Source: Chitinophagaceae bacterium (lineage in GTDB: Bacteria; Bacteroidota; Bacteroidia; Chitinophagales; Chitinophagaceae). From it: a DNA stretch of 64,000 nt. The first letter of the stretch is position 1; every line of letters begins with the position of its first letter. The position numbers were made by a program, and so were the translations under genes. The stretch covers positions 310,001 through 374,000 of the forward strand of contig JADKAJ010000004.1 in assembly GCA_016719165.1 (NCBI GenBank), given 5' to 3'. Below are positions 43,694 through 51,884 of this stretch, one piece after another. A model generated the notes under the pieces. It saw nothing but the letters and a program-made list of their open reading frames with translations, ran no database searches and was not told where the DNA came from.

Positions 43694-44203
43694 ATGAGTA
43701 ATATGCAACCCATTAATCTGCGTTCGTTCAAACAAAAAGCCCGTTATCAGAAAACGGGTATGCGCCGTTTCCTTTCGAAATTGGACAAGCAGGCCCCCCG
43801 GGGACTGGATAAAAAAATTGCAGGGCTGGAAAAAGAAGTTTGGGCAGAAACTGACTGTCTTTCCTGTGCTAATTGTTGTAAGACGATGACGCCGACATTT
43901 ACCAAACAGGATTTAAAAAGAATATCGGCTCATTTCAATATGACTGTGGATGCATTCCAGAAAAAATGGCTGCGTAAAGAAAAGGGTGGTGACCGTGACT
44001 GGCTCAATAAAACAGAACCCTGCCAGTTCCTGAATCTGAAAGATAATAAGTGCAGTATTTATGAGATCAGGCCTGCTGATTGTGCAGGCTTTCCGCATTT
44101 ATCTAAAAAGTTCAAAGACTTTGTACATATTCATAAGCAGAATGTAGAATATTGCCCGGCAACGTACCGGCTGGTTGAAAAGATGATGATAGGTGTAGAC
44201 TAG
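43694..44203 (+). CDS. YkgJ family cysteine-cluster protein
   Basis: 169 residues, cytoplasmic. The cysteine pattern of the family (CxxCxxCC ... C ... C ... C) is seen as DCLSCANCCKTMTPTF (about 55-70), EPCQFLNLKDNKCSIYEIRPADCAGFP (about 115-140), and a last Cys in EYCPATYR. These cysteines are thought to bind zinc or an Fe-S cluster; the biochemical role of the family is unsettled. It is a single-gene unit between the divergent lipoprotein gene and the convergent YraN gene. Confidence 0.9.
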   Translation: MSNMQPINLRSFKQKARYQKTGMRRFLSKLDKQAPRGLDKKIAGLEKEVWAETDCLSCANCCKTMTPTFTKQDLKRISAHFNMTVDAFQKKWLRKEKGGDRDWLNKTEPCQFLNLKDNKCSIYEIRPADCAGFPHLSKKFKDFVHIHKQNVEYCPATYRLVEKMMIGVD

Positions 44204-44262
44204 AACAGCGTTCAGGTTTGGTATTTTAAACCAGGTTACAGACAAGCTGAATTTCGTTCACA

Positions 44263-44619
44263 TTAAAGAAACACATCTTCAATTAAAAAATACTCCGCTT
44301 CCCCACTATGATGGATGGTGATTGAAAGAATATCATATTGTATCCATGAATGACCGGGATGAAGAAAAAGATATTCATCGGCTGCTCTTTGCAGGTTCTT
44401 GAATTTCTTTTTGGTGACACTATCTTCCGGGTTACCGAATGGTGATGCCTTTCTTGCTTTTACTTCCACGAAATGTAAGAACTTTCCTTTGCTGGCTACA
44501 ATATCCAGTTCATGATAAGAATGCCTCCAGTTGCGGTGCAGTATAGTATACCCTTTTTCTGTCAGCCATCTTGCTGCCATCTCTTCTCCTTCTTTTCCCA
44601 GTTCATTATGTGAGGCCAT
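44263..44619 (-). CDS. YraN family (UPF0102) endonuclease-fold protein
   Basis: 118 residues, the usual size. Family motifs are NELGKEGEEMAARWLTEKGYTILHRNWR near the start and the nuclease-type core HELDIVASKGKFLHFVEVKARK, which holds the D-(x)n-E-x-K residues of the restriction-endonuclease-like fold. It is often encoded near rnhB or ribosomal genes in other phyla; its substrate is unknown, with Holliday junction or nuclease roles proposed. Divergent from manA by 38 bases. Confidence 0.92.
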   Translation of the reverse strand: MASHNELGKEGEEMAARWLTEKGYTILHRNWRHSYHELDIVASKGKFLHFVEVKARKASPFGNPEDSVTKKKFKNLQRAADEYLFLHPGHSWIQYDILSITIHHSGEAEYFLIEDVFL

Positions 44620-44657
44620 GTACTATCTTTACGACAAGATAAAAAAGAAAATTATTT

Positions 44658-45827
44658 ATGCCGGGCATTTATAGGTTGAAAGGGGTAGTTAAACATTATG
44701 ATTGGGGTGGATACTCCTTTATTCCTGCCTTACTTAATATAGAGAATAAGTATCATCAGCCATTTGCTGAATACTGGATGGGTATACATCCCTTGGGCAG
44801 TGCGCTGGTGGAAACCGGTGGTGTTGAACCCACCGCACTCTCTGCTCTTGTTGAAAAGCTTTCTTTTCTTTTGAAAGTGCTGGATGTAAAAAATATGTTG
44901 TCCATACAGGTGCATCCTTCCAAAGAAGCAGCAGCAATTGAATTTGCCCGGGAAAATACAGAAGCTATTCCGCTGGATTCACCAAAGCGTAATTATAAAG
45001 ACGACAATCATAAACCGGAATTGATGGTGGCCCTCAGCGATTTCTGGTTGCTCCATGGTTTTAAACCACCAGAAGAATTAGGTAATACTTTATTGAATGT
45101 GGTTGAATTAAGAGAGTTGCTTCCTGTCTTTAATCAAACCGGTTATGCAGGGCTCTATAAATTCGTAATGGAAATGCCGCAGGAAGAGGTGAACAGGATA
45201 TTGCAGCCTTTGATTGACAATATATCTGCAATTTATAAAGATAAAAAGCCGGATAAAACAGACGAAGATTTTTGGGCAGCCAGGGCCGCACAAACTTTTT
45301 CTAATGATGGCAATATTGACCGGGGTATTTTCTCTATTTATTTTTTTAATCTTATTCACCTGAAAAAGGGAGAGGGTATCTACCAGCCTGCCGGTGTACC
45401 GCATGCCTACCTGGAAGGGCAAAATGTGGAGATTATGGCGAACTCTGACAATGTGCTCCGTGGCGGGCTTACCACCAAGAATATTGATGTAAAAGAATTA
45501 TTGAAGCATGTAAAATGTGAGGCCACTTTCCCAACCATACTTCCCGGAGAGAGGAACAAAGAGGAAAAAACATATAAAACTCCGGCCCCGGATTTTCAGT
45601 TAAGTGTTTTTGAACTGGAAAAAGGGGATACCATTTCTTTTCAACCTGCTGGTGTAGAAATACTGTTACTCACGGAAGGAGTGGTGGAACTGGACGATGA
45701 CAAGGAGACTATTAAATTGCAGAAGGGTGATCCTGCAGCTGTAGTATTCCCGGAACAGGTCGTTTACCTGGCAGCAGCCGCCAAATCCACTGTTTTCAGG
45801 GCTTCCGGGGCTTTCCACAATCGTTAA
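44658..45827 (+). CDS. manA: Mannose-6-phosphate isomerase, class I
   Basis: 389 residues. It converts mannose-6-phosphate and fructose-6-phosphate in the cytoplasm. Class I features are KGVVKHYDWGGYSFIPALL near the start, LSIQVHPSKEAA (zinc ligands Gln and His), DDNHKPELMVAL (zinc Glu), QPAGVPHAYLEGQNVEIMANSDNVLRGGLTTKNID (zinc His and catalytic Arg), and a C-terminal cupin part. Length matches the type. It supplies or degrades mannose for surface glycans. The next gene has its own -7 box. Confidence 0.95.
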   Translation: MPGIYRLKGVVKHYDWGGYSFIPALLNIENKYHQPFAEYWMGIHPLGSALVETGGVEPTALSALVEKLSFLLKVLDVKNMLSIQVHPSKEAAAIEFARENTEAIPLDSPKRNYKDDNHKPELMVALSDFWLLHGFKPPEELGNTLLNVVELRELLPVFNQTGYAGLYKFVMEMPQEEVNRILQPLIDNISAIYKDKKPDKTDEDFWAARAAQTFSNDGNIDRGIFSIYFFNLIHLKKGEGIYQPAGVPHAYLEGQNVEIMANSDNVLRGGLTTKNIDVKELLKHVKCEATFPTILPGERNKEEKTYKTPAPDFQLSVFELEKGDTISFQPAGVEILLLTEGVVELDDDKETIKLQKGDPAAVVFPEQVVYLAAAAKSTVFRASGAFHNR

Positions 45828-45858
45828 TAAATAGCCCGTCTAATTGGGGCAATTCTGC

Positions 45859-45866
45859 TAATTTTG
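45859..45866 (+). promoter_or_regulatory. -7 box upstream of the DUF6580 gene
   Basis: TAATTTTG matches TAnnTTTG and ends 32 bases before the ATG at 45899. No clear -33 element. Confidence 0.45.
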
Positions 45867-45898
45867 CTCCGTATTTCAAGAACTTATAATAAAATGTT

Positions 45899-46468
45899 AT
45901 GAAGAGCAACGGACGGTTAATTGTTTTTACATTAATACTGGTAGCATTAGCAACGGCCTGTAAATATTTCTTCGGACCTGATATCGGGTGGTCCGGTTTC
46001 TCTCCGGTTATCGCAATTGCTTTATTTGCCGGATTTATCATGAAACAAAAAGATTTGTCATTTATCCTGCCATTGCTGGCTTTATTCATCAGTGATGCTG
46101 TGATCCAGTTTTTATATAGCCAGGACCTGTTTCCTTATGCAGGATTTTATGGAGGTCAGTGGAAGAATTATGCTGTCTTATTAGCAGCCACACTGATCGG
46201 CTGGGTATTAAAAGGCAGAAGTTTCAGCAGCCTGATGGCCGGAGCCCTCGCTGCTCCTACGGTATTCTTTTTGGTCTCTAATTTTATGGTGTGGGCGGCT
46301 TCTACTGAAGCAGTGTATGCAAAAAGTTTCAGCGGTTTGATGGTTTGCTATGAAGCCGGACTTCCGTTCTACAGAAATTCCTTGATAGCGACTTTAGTGT
46401 TCCTGCCGGTGATCCTGGTGGCGTATAATTACCTGACGAAGAAGAAAGCGGTACTTACGTTAGCATAA
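45899..46468 (+). CDS. DUF6580 family integral membrane protein (transporter-like)
   Basis: 189 residues with five to six membrane helices: LIVFTLILVALATACKYF, FSPVIAIALFAGFIM, LSFILPLLALFISDAVIQFLY, YAVLLAATLIGWVLKG, MAGALAAPTVFFLVSNFMVW and LIATLVFLPVILVAYNYL. The core FGPDIGWSGFSPVIAIALFAG and FSGLMVCYEAGLPFYRNSLI are typical of the family, which resembles the S component of energy-coupling factor transporters. Substrate unknown. A hairpin terminator follows its stop codon. Confidence 0.85.
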   Translation: MKSNGRLIVFTLILVALATACKYFFGPDIGWSGFSPVIAIALFAGFIMKQKDLSFILPLLALFISDAVIQFLYSQDLFPYAGFYGGQWKNYAVLLAATLIGWVLKGRSFSSLMAGALAAPTVFFLVSNFMVWAASTEAVYAKSFSGLMVCYEAGLPFYRNSLIATLVFLPVILVAYNYLTKKKAVLTLA

Positions 46469-46489
46469 GATTTTAATAAAAATAATATG

Positions 46490-46521
46490 AACCCATCAGT
46501 ATTTGCTGCTGGGTTTTTTAT
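46490..46521 (+). terminator. Terminator after the DUF6580 gene
   Basis: AACCCATCAG and CTGCTGGGTT pair over 10 bases with one mismatch, loop TATTTG, followed by TTTTTATT. It lies between convergent genes. Confidence 0.75.
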
Positions 46522-46599
46522 TAGCGGAGTATTCAGCTCTTCTAATTAAAGAAAAAGAAACAGGTTCTTTCATTTTTGGAGCATTGTTGGAGTAAGAAT

Positions 46600-47070
46600 T
46601 TAACTGGCAGTTCCTTCATATCCCTCATCATGCAGCAATTTATGATGGTGCCCATCTGCCGCTTCAGTAGCTAATTCATCACAACGGTTATTATACGGGT
46701 TATCGGCGTGACCCTTCACCCATCTGAATTTGATATGATGTTTTTGAGAGAGTTCATAGAACTCCCACCACAGGTCCGGGTTTTTCTTGCCGCCTTTGAA
46801 GTTGGTCTTTATCCAGTTTTTCAGCCAGCCTTCTTCCCAGGCTTTCACCACATATTGACTGTCGGAATAAATAGTGACCTGCATTCCTTCTTTTTTCAAT
46901 GCTTTCAACCCGGCGATCACCGCCATTAATTCCATCCTGTTGTTAGTGGTGTGTTTATATCCCTGTGACAATTCCTTGCGGTGATGACCGCTCATTAATA
47001 CCACGCCATATCCACCGGGACCGGGATTGCCTCTTGCAGAACCGTCTGTATAGATTGTTACTGTATTCAT
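46600..47070 (-). CDS. rnhA: Ribonuclease HI
   Basis: 156 residues, normal length. It degrades RNA in RNA-DNA hybrids. The four carboxylates are seen in order: Asp9 in IYTDGSARGNPGPGGYG, Glu in NNRMELMAVIAGL, Asp in IYSDSQYVVKAWEEGW, and Asp in NNRCDELATEAA. The basic handle-like WLKNWIKTNFKGGKKNPDLW segment is present. The start codon follows a short heptad repeat in the spacer from the acyl-CoA carboxylase gene on the same strand. Confidence 0.97.
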   Translation of the reverse strand: MNTVTIYTDGSARGNPGPGGYGVVLMSGHHRKELSQGYKHTTNNRMELMAVIAGLKALKKEGMQVTIYSDSQYVVKAWEEGWLKNWIKTNFKGGKKNPDLWWEFYELSQKHHIKFRWVKGHADNPYNNRCDELATEAADGHHHKLLHDEGYEGTAS

Positions 47071-47075
47071 TAATT

Positions 47076-47126
47076 ATGCTGAATGTTGAATGATAAATGT
47101 TGAATTAATAGTTTTCTATTCAGCAT
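47076..47126 (-). repeat. Heptad repeat and short inverted repeat upstream of rnhA
   Basis: Plus-strand heptads gctgaat, gttgaat, gataaat, gttgaat (47078-47105) are followed by an inverted copy of ATGCTGAAT at 47118-47126. The array begins 7 bases before the rnhA start codon (on the minus strand). Confidence 0.6.
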
Positions 47127-47137
47127 TCATCATAAAA

Positions 47138-48763
47138 TTAAACCTGGAATACTCCGGTCTTTAAATCATTCATTTCAGGATTATTATTGGCCGCATTAAT
47201 TCCTTCCGAAATAACCTTTCTAGTATCCACCGGGTCAATTATAGTATCTACCCATAACCGGGCTGCTGCATAATAAGGGGAGGTTTGTTTCTCATACCGA
47301 TTTTTTATTTCGCTGAACATTTTTTGTTCCACTTCTGCATTTAGCGTTTCACCTTTAGCTTTACGGGAAGCCACTTCTATTTGTAATAAAGTTTTTGCTG
47401 CCGCATCACCACCCATCACTGCGATCTTTGCTGTGGGCCATGCATAAATAAAACGGGGATCATACGCTTTACCACACATGGCATAGTTACCGGCCCCGTA
47501 AGAGTTACCAATGATGATCGTAATTTTTGGTACCACTGAATTCGCTACTGCATTTACCATCTTCGCCCCGTCTTTGATGATGCCCGCATGTTCACTCCGG
47601 CTGCCCACCATAAAGCCGGTCACATCCTGCAGGAATACCAATGGTATTTTCTTCTGATTACAATTCAGAATAAACCTCGCTGCTTTATCGGCACTGTCAT
47701 TATAGATCACACCGCCCATCTGCATCTCGCCTTTCTTATTCTTTACGATCAATCGCTGATTCGCAACTATGCCTACGGCCCAGCCATCAATACGGCCATA
47801 ACCGCAAACTATGGATTTACCATAATCTTCTTTGAACTGCTCAAATTCACTGTCATCAACTATTCTTTCTATCACATCCACCATATTATATGGTTTGCCA
47901 TCAAAAGGAAAGAGCCCATACAATTCTTCCGGGTTCTTCTTCGGCGCTTTTGCTTTTACCCGGTCAAAACCGGCTTTCGGTTTATCACCCAGCATGGAAA
48001 ACATTTTCTTGATATGGTCCATGCATTCCTGCTCGGTTTGAAACTTATAATCGGCAATGCCTGATATTTCAGTATGCGTCACTGCACCACCGAGTGTTTC
48101 ATTGTCTATATCTTCTCCAATAGCAGCTTTTACTAAATAAGGGCCGGCTAAATAAATAGAACCATTGCCTTCCACCATCAAAGTCTCATCACTCATGATG
48201 GGTAAATAAGCACCTCCTGCCACGCAGGGCCCCATCACTGCTGCTATTTGAGTGATACCCATACCGCTCATACGGGCATTATTGCGAAAGATGCGGCCAA
48301 AATGTTCTTTGTCTGGAAATATCTCATCCTGCATAGGAAGAAATACACCGGCACTGTCAACCAGGTAAATTACTGGTAAATGATTTTCCATCGCTATCTC
48401 CTGCAACCGCAAATTCTTTTTACCGGTAATAGGGAACCAGGCACCAGCTTTTACCGTCTGGTCGTTGGCCAGTATCACACATTGCCGGCCACTTACATAA
48501 CCAATGCCTGCCACCGTGCCACCTGCGGGGCAACCACCCTGTTCAGGATACATCTCATACCCGGCAAAAGCACCAATTTCAATAAAGGGCTTGTCTTTAT
48601 CAATTAAGTAACCGATCCGTTCACGGGGGGTGAGTTTGTTTTTCTCCCGTTGCCGTTCAATGGCTTTTTTACCGCCGCCTTCATATATCTTTTCCAATCG
48701 CTGGCGCATCTCACTCAATGATTGCTTCAGTACATCTTCGTTGCGGTTGAATTCGAGGTTCAT
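47138..48763 (-). CDS. Acyl-CoA carboxylase carboxyltransferase (beta) subunit
   Basis: 541 residues from the ATG at 48763; eight upstream codons are possible but lack support. The two crotonase-like halves are clear: GGCPAGGTVAGIGYVSGRQCVILANDQTVKAGAW, VYLVDSAGVFLP-type text, MGPCVAGGAYLPIMSDETLMVEG, then VFLQDVTGFMVGSRSEHAGIIKDGAKM and GNSYGAGNYAMCGKAYDPRF. It fits a methylcrotonyl-CoA carboxylase beta better than a propionyl-CoA one (FFLP/VFLPMQDEIFPD segment). It should transfer CO2 from carboxybiotin in leucine breakdown. No alpha subunit is adjacent, so it may use one encoded elsewhere. A strong heptad array precedes it. Confidence 0.9.
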   Translation of the reverse strand: MNLEFNRNEDVLKQSLSEMRQRLEKIYEGGGKKAIERQREKNKLTPRERIGYLIDKDKPFIEIGAFAGYEMYPEQGGCPAGGTVAGIGYVSGRQCVILANDQTVKAGAWFPITGKKNLRLQEIAMENHLPVIYLVDSAGVFLPMQDEIFPDKEHFGRIFRNNARMSGMGITQIAAVMGPCVAGGAYLPIMSDETLMVEGNGSIYLAGPYLVKAAIGEDIDNETLGGAVTHTEISGIADYKFQTEQECMDHIKKMFSMLGDKPKAGFDRVKAKAPKKNPEELYGLFPFDGKPYNMVDVIERIVDDSEFEQFKEDYGKSIVCGYGRIDGWAVGIVANQRLIVKNKKGEMQMGGVIYNDSADKAARFILNCNQKKIPLVFLQDVTGFMVGSRSEHAGIIKDGAKMVNAVANSVVPKITIIIGNSYGAGNYAMCGKAYDPRFIYAWPTAKIAVMGGDAAAKTLLQIEVASRKAKGETLNAEVEQKMFSEIKNRYEKQTSPYYAAARLWVDTIIDPVDTRKVISEGINAANNNPEMNDLKTGVFQV

Positions 48764-48799
48764 AGTGCTTGTTTCGTTAAAAAGCAAAGATAGGGAAGG

Positions 48800-48880
48800 G
48801 TGAGGGAGTAGTTAGTGGAGAGATGTGTGGTGATTAGTGAGTAATGTATAATGAGAAATGTGTAATGATCAACCTCAGTG
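48800..48880 (-). repeat. Nine-unit degenerate heptad repeat upstream of the acyl-CoA carboxylase gene
   Basis: Plus-strand units from about 48810: gttagtg, gagagat, gtgtggt, gattagt, gagtaat, gtataat, gagaaat, gtgtaat, gatcaac. Each starts with G and most end in T. It fills the spacer from the nuclease stop to about 45 bases before the carboxylase start. Confidence 0.75.
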
Positions 48881-48901
48881 TAGCCATCAAATCCTGGGAG
48901 T

Positions 48902-49372
48902 TTACAGAGCATGACGCTTTTTACGAACTCTCCATTCCCAGGGGGCAACAGGATTTGACTGTGACCATAATCCTTTTTTTTCTTCCTTAGCTTTTATTTC
49001 CAGTGCTGACCATTGTGAGTTCGTATCATACTTTTTAAAGTGCCACGCCATTCCTTCAGCAATCATTTTTTCGTTCACATTTACGCCTTCCACAAAGGCA
49101 ATCCCTATACTTCTGCCATAACGGTCACGATTTTTAAATTCTATAGTTATATCTTTTTTGAATACCAGGTTGCTCAGATAGTTTTTTGAAACAGTCCCAT
49201 AGTTCTGTTTTTTTTCAGGTGCATCAATGCCATGCAACCTGATTTTTATTTGTTTTTTATTACCGGTTAACAAAACAAAAGTGTCACCATCAGTGATCTT
49301 AATAACCTTTCCTTTTAATTGGGAGAAACTAAATAATGGAAGAAATAAAAAACAGAGTACGAATTTTATCAT
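48902..49372 (-). CDS. Secreted thermonuclease-like (SNase) protein
   Basis: 156 residues with a signal peptide (cleavage near SFSQ, about 18). The staphylococcal-nuclease OB fold shows the calcium and catalytic residues: KVIKITDGDTFVLL (Asp), IRLHGIDAPEKKQNYG (Arg, Asp), and KNRDRYGRSIG (the second catalytic Arg region with the DRYGR box). Length fits a single-domain SNase. It should be a periplasmic or extracellular nuclease. It lies between the DUF892 gene and the carboxylase gene, all on the minus strand. Confidence 0.92.
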   Translation of the reverse strand: MIKFVLCFLFLPLFSFSQLKGKVIKITDGDTFVLLTGNKKQIKIRLHGIDAPEKKQNYGTVSKNYLSNLVFKKDITIEFKNRDRYGRSIGIAFVEGVNVNEKMIAEGMAWHFKKYDTNSQWSALEIKAKEEKKGLWSQSNPVAPWEWRVRKKRHAL

Positions 49373-49468
49373 GCTTTAACCCTGTTTTCCACAGGCCTGT
49401 AAAAGTAAACAAAAAGGGGCATGGGTATAACTATAAAAAAGCATCCTGAAATAATCTGAACCCCTGTT

Positions 49469-49996
49469 TTATTCAGGCAATGAAATAGGAGACCTTGCTT
49501 TTTTATTTACTTCAAATTTCGCCAGTTGTGACAGCCGTTCATCGATCTGTTTTTCATTTACTTCGGCTCCGTGAAAGATATCCGCTGCTTTTTCCATATT
49601 CAGGGTTTTTGCAAAAGCAGCTGCTGTGCCATAGGAGCTTATTTTAAAATGATTGATATCCTGGATACCCGCCAGCAGGCAAGCATCTTTTACTTCTTTG
49701 TCGGTGCAGTTATTCAGCTTTTCACCCATCTCTTCTATCAGGGCATGCATGACCCTGTTCTTTGTACTTAACGAGTTTATCTCCTCTGCAATAAAAAATT
49801 CATCCAGTTTTTCAATATGCTCATCAACATAATCCTTGTATTTCAACAACACTTCTTTCAACTTTACAGAATTTGCTGTGTTGATCCAGCCGGGTAAGCT
49901 GTTTTTTAACTGGATCTCTGCATTTGTAAACTTGCGGGCATCATAGTCCAGCAGGTCATGCAGCCTGGTGATGGAGGGGGTTATTATATCTTTCAT
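49469..49996 (-). CDS. DUF892 (YciE/YciF) ferritin-like domain protein
   Basis: 175 residues, all helical. A four-helix plan with LHDLLDYDARKFTNAEIQL, LLKYKDYVDEHIEKLDEFF, MHALIEEMGEKLNNC, DACLLAGIQDINHFKISSYGTAAAFAK and a last helix with EVNEKQIDERLSQLAKF. This family is induced by salt and general stress in enterobacteria and has a ferritin-like fold. Metal residues are hard to assign by eye (Asp, Glu and His at 115-125). It fits beside other stress-type genes such as YbhB. Confidence 0.85.
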   Translation of the reverse strand: MKDIITPSITRLHDLLDYDARKFTNAEIQLKNSLPGWINTANSVKLKEVLLKYKDYVDEHIEKLDEFFIAEEINSLSTKNRVMHALIEEMGEKLNNCTDKEVKDACLLAGIQDINHFKISSYGTAAAFAKTLNMEKAADIFHGAEVNEKQIDERLSQLAKFEVNKKARSPISLPE

Positions 49997-50154
49997 ATGC
50001 CATAGATTTTACTTCCTGTAATTTAAACTGCCTGGCAGGCGGATTGTTGTGACCAATGTCATTGTTTTTGCTGAGTGCTTTCATAGGTACCGCGGTGGGG
50101 TTAGATTTACTTTTATTGATTCAGATTTAACGTAATGGTAAACGGTGTGAAACG

Positions 50155-50373
50155 ATGCCGGAGAAATTTATTAAAGTGAATGCTATGGCTATCAAAAAGA
50201 AACCAGCGGATCCTCAGCCGGGATTTCCTTACCCCGGAAAACGTCCCGAGATTGACCCGGATACTGTTCCCGATAATCCTGTGATTCCCGGAGAAGAGCC
50301 GGATATTATCCCTGATGATGACCCTTTTGAAACACCTCCTGAAGATGTTCCGCCTCCGGGTGAAAAGCCATAG
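50155..50373 (+). CDS. Small acidic Pro-rich protein, unknown
   Basis: 72 residues; a second ATG at 50185 (MAIKKKPADPQ) is an alternative start. Apart from a basic N-terminus it is made of Pro, Asp, Glu and Gly (PQPGFPYPGKRPEIDPD, PVIPGEEPDIIPDDD, PPEDVPPPGEKP), so probably unfolded. Short acidic proline-rich proteins of this kind recur in Bacteroidota genomes near stress genes, from memory. It lies 17 bases before the YbhB-like gene on the same strand. Confidence 0.6.
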   Translation: MPEKFIKVNAMAIKKKPADPQPGFPYPGKRPEIDPDTVPDNPVIPGEEPDIIPDDDPFETPPEDVPPPGEKP

Positions 50374-50390
50374 CAATAAATACAGTTGTT

Positions 50391-50861
50391 ATGAAACATA
50401 TTGAAAAAGCCATTGATTATAAAGTGCTGAATATTTCCAGTCATTCTTTTAAAGAAGGGGAGATGATACCGGTAAAATACACATGTGACGGAGCCAACAT
50501 CAATCCATCCTTAGATATAAAGGGAATTCCGGATCAAGCCAGGAGCCTTGCTATAATAGTTGATGACCCGGATGCTCCTGCCGGCACCTGGGTGCACTGG
50601 GTGGCCTGGAATATTCCGGTAACACAGCACATCAAAGAGGATCATGTTCCGGGAACAGAAGGGGTAAATGATTTTCAGCAACACCAATACGGTGGACCAT
50701 GCCCTCCTTCGGGCACCCATCGCTATTTTTTTAAAGTATATGCGCTTGATACCATTTTAGATTTGCCTGCCGGCACCAATAAAATGCAATTGGAAAAAGC
50801 GATAAGTGAGCATATTATTGGTTTTGGAGAATTGACCGGGTTATACAAGCGAAATAAATAA
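50391..50861 (+). CDS. YbhB/YbcL family phosphatidylethanolamine-binding-like protein
   Basis: 156 residues. The PEBP fold motifs are GEMIPVKYTCDGANINPSLDIKGIPDQARSLAIIVDDPDAPAGTWVHWVAWNIP (the D-P-D-x-P and G-x-x-x-H-W pocket residues) and QYGGPCPPSGTHRYFFKVYALD. In bacteria the YbhB/YbcL proteins have no settled function; the family name Raf-kinase-inhibitor-like is from eukaryotic relatives. No signal peptide, so cytoplasmic. Same direction as the acidic Pro-rich gene. Confidence 0.94.
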   Translation: MKHIEKAIDYKVLNISSHSFKEGEMIPVKYTCDGANINPSLDIKGIPDQARSLAIIVDDPDAPAGTWVHWVAWNIPVTQHIKEDHVPGTEGVNDFQQHQYGGPCPPSGTHRYFFKVYALDTILDLPAGTNKMQLEKAISEHIIGFGELTGLYKRNK

Positions 50862-50933
50862 GAAGTACTGCCGGCTATTTAATTTGTACTGGTTTTTCAC
50901 CCGTAAAAAAGTAATTATATCGCTGTGCCTGGT

Positions 50934-51443
50934 TTATTTTTTCTTCCAGTCAATTTTACCGGTAAGAAACCCTTCTTTTTTCATCGAAGCGATCAATTCT
51001 TCCTGGTAACTTTTCACAGAAGTAATGGCATCAGTTCCGTTGACAAGCAGGCTGACATCATGGGTGATGAGTTGACTGCCATTCACTGCAATATGGTACA
51101 GGTAATAAGGACTTGTATTACTGGTGCCGTTTTCTTTCAGTACGAGGAATCTTTTACCATTCAGGGCTACCTGCCAGGCTGTAAATTCTTTTGTTTCTGC
51201 TCCGTACATATCACCTGTTTCCAGCACTTTCACTTTATAGGTATTGTCTGTGCTTCCTTTTTCCAGTGTAACTAGGGATGCTTCAGCATCTTCGGTAAAA
51301 TTTTCCCAGGTGCCGGTCAAGGCCTTATCAAAAGGCAGGGCAGCAGAGGATTCAGCGAGGGGATAAGCACTGCCAACAGGGCAAGCCGTGATGACAAAGG
51401 ATACAGCGATCAGCAAGGATAAAGCGATACGGAATTGTTTCAT
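50934..51443 (-). CDS. Predicted exported protein, unknown
   Basis: 169 residues. The N-terminus (MKQFRIALSLLIAVSFVITACPVGSAYP) is a signal peptide, with either a lipobox ending at Cys21 (VITAC) or a signal peptidase I site near SAYP. The mature part is beta-rich (GTWENFTED, TYKVKVLETGDM, WQVALNGKRFLVLKENG, YYLYHIAVNGSQLITHD), like a small lipocalin or calycin-like fold, but no family is recognised. It is convergent with the YbhB-like gene and divergent from the S41-like gene. Confidence 0.6.
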   Translation of the reverse strand: MKQFRIALSLLIAVSFVITACPVGSAYPLAESSAALPFDKALTGTWENFTEDAEASLVTLEKGSTDNTYKVKVLETGDMYGAETKEFTAWQVALNGKRFLVLKENGTSNTSPYYLYHIAVNGSQLITHDVSLLVNGTDAITSVKSYQEELIASMKKEGFLTGKIDWKKK

Positions 51444-51884
51444 AAAAAAAATTTTTTGTTAGGGGTACACAGCGAAACTAAATAATACCTGTTAGTTTAA
51501 TGTACCCTCTTAATGGTATTTTATCCGATTTTTTTGTAAGGTTTCTAAATAAAGAGCAATACCAGGTTGCTATCAAAACAATATTCACTAAATCAACATT
51601 GCGGAATGATTTCGGTACATGTTTACTAATTTAAACTTATACAAACCTGAAGAAGACCTTGCAAATGGTCCTATTGAATTAATAACACCGTTTTTATAGT
51701 TATACTGCCTTTTTCTGCGATAGAACTCTTTAAAAGGATTAAATACCTGTAACTGGTTCATTTCCTGAAGTATGGGATTACTCTTGCTACCCAGGTATGG
51801 AAAACATATCCATTGTTTTAACCGTTTGTCAAATACTATGATAGCCGTCTGGGAGATTTGTATAACTTTTAAAAAATAGTCGCC
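51444..51884. other. 441-bp gene-free spacer with an unexplained open minus frame
   Basis: Divergent spacer with an AT-rich left part. On the minus strand a frame is open from about 51927 to the TAG at 51588-51590 (over 110 codons) with no start near its beginning; the first ATG gives 57 residues (beginning MNQLQVFNPFKEFYRRK). The text looks protein-like with many aromatic residues but matches nothing I know. I see no RNA element or repeat here. Confidence 0.4.
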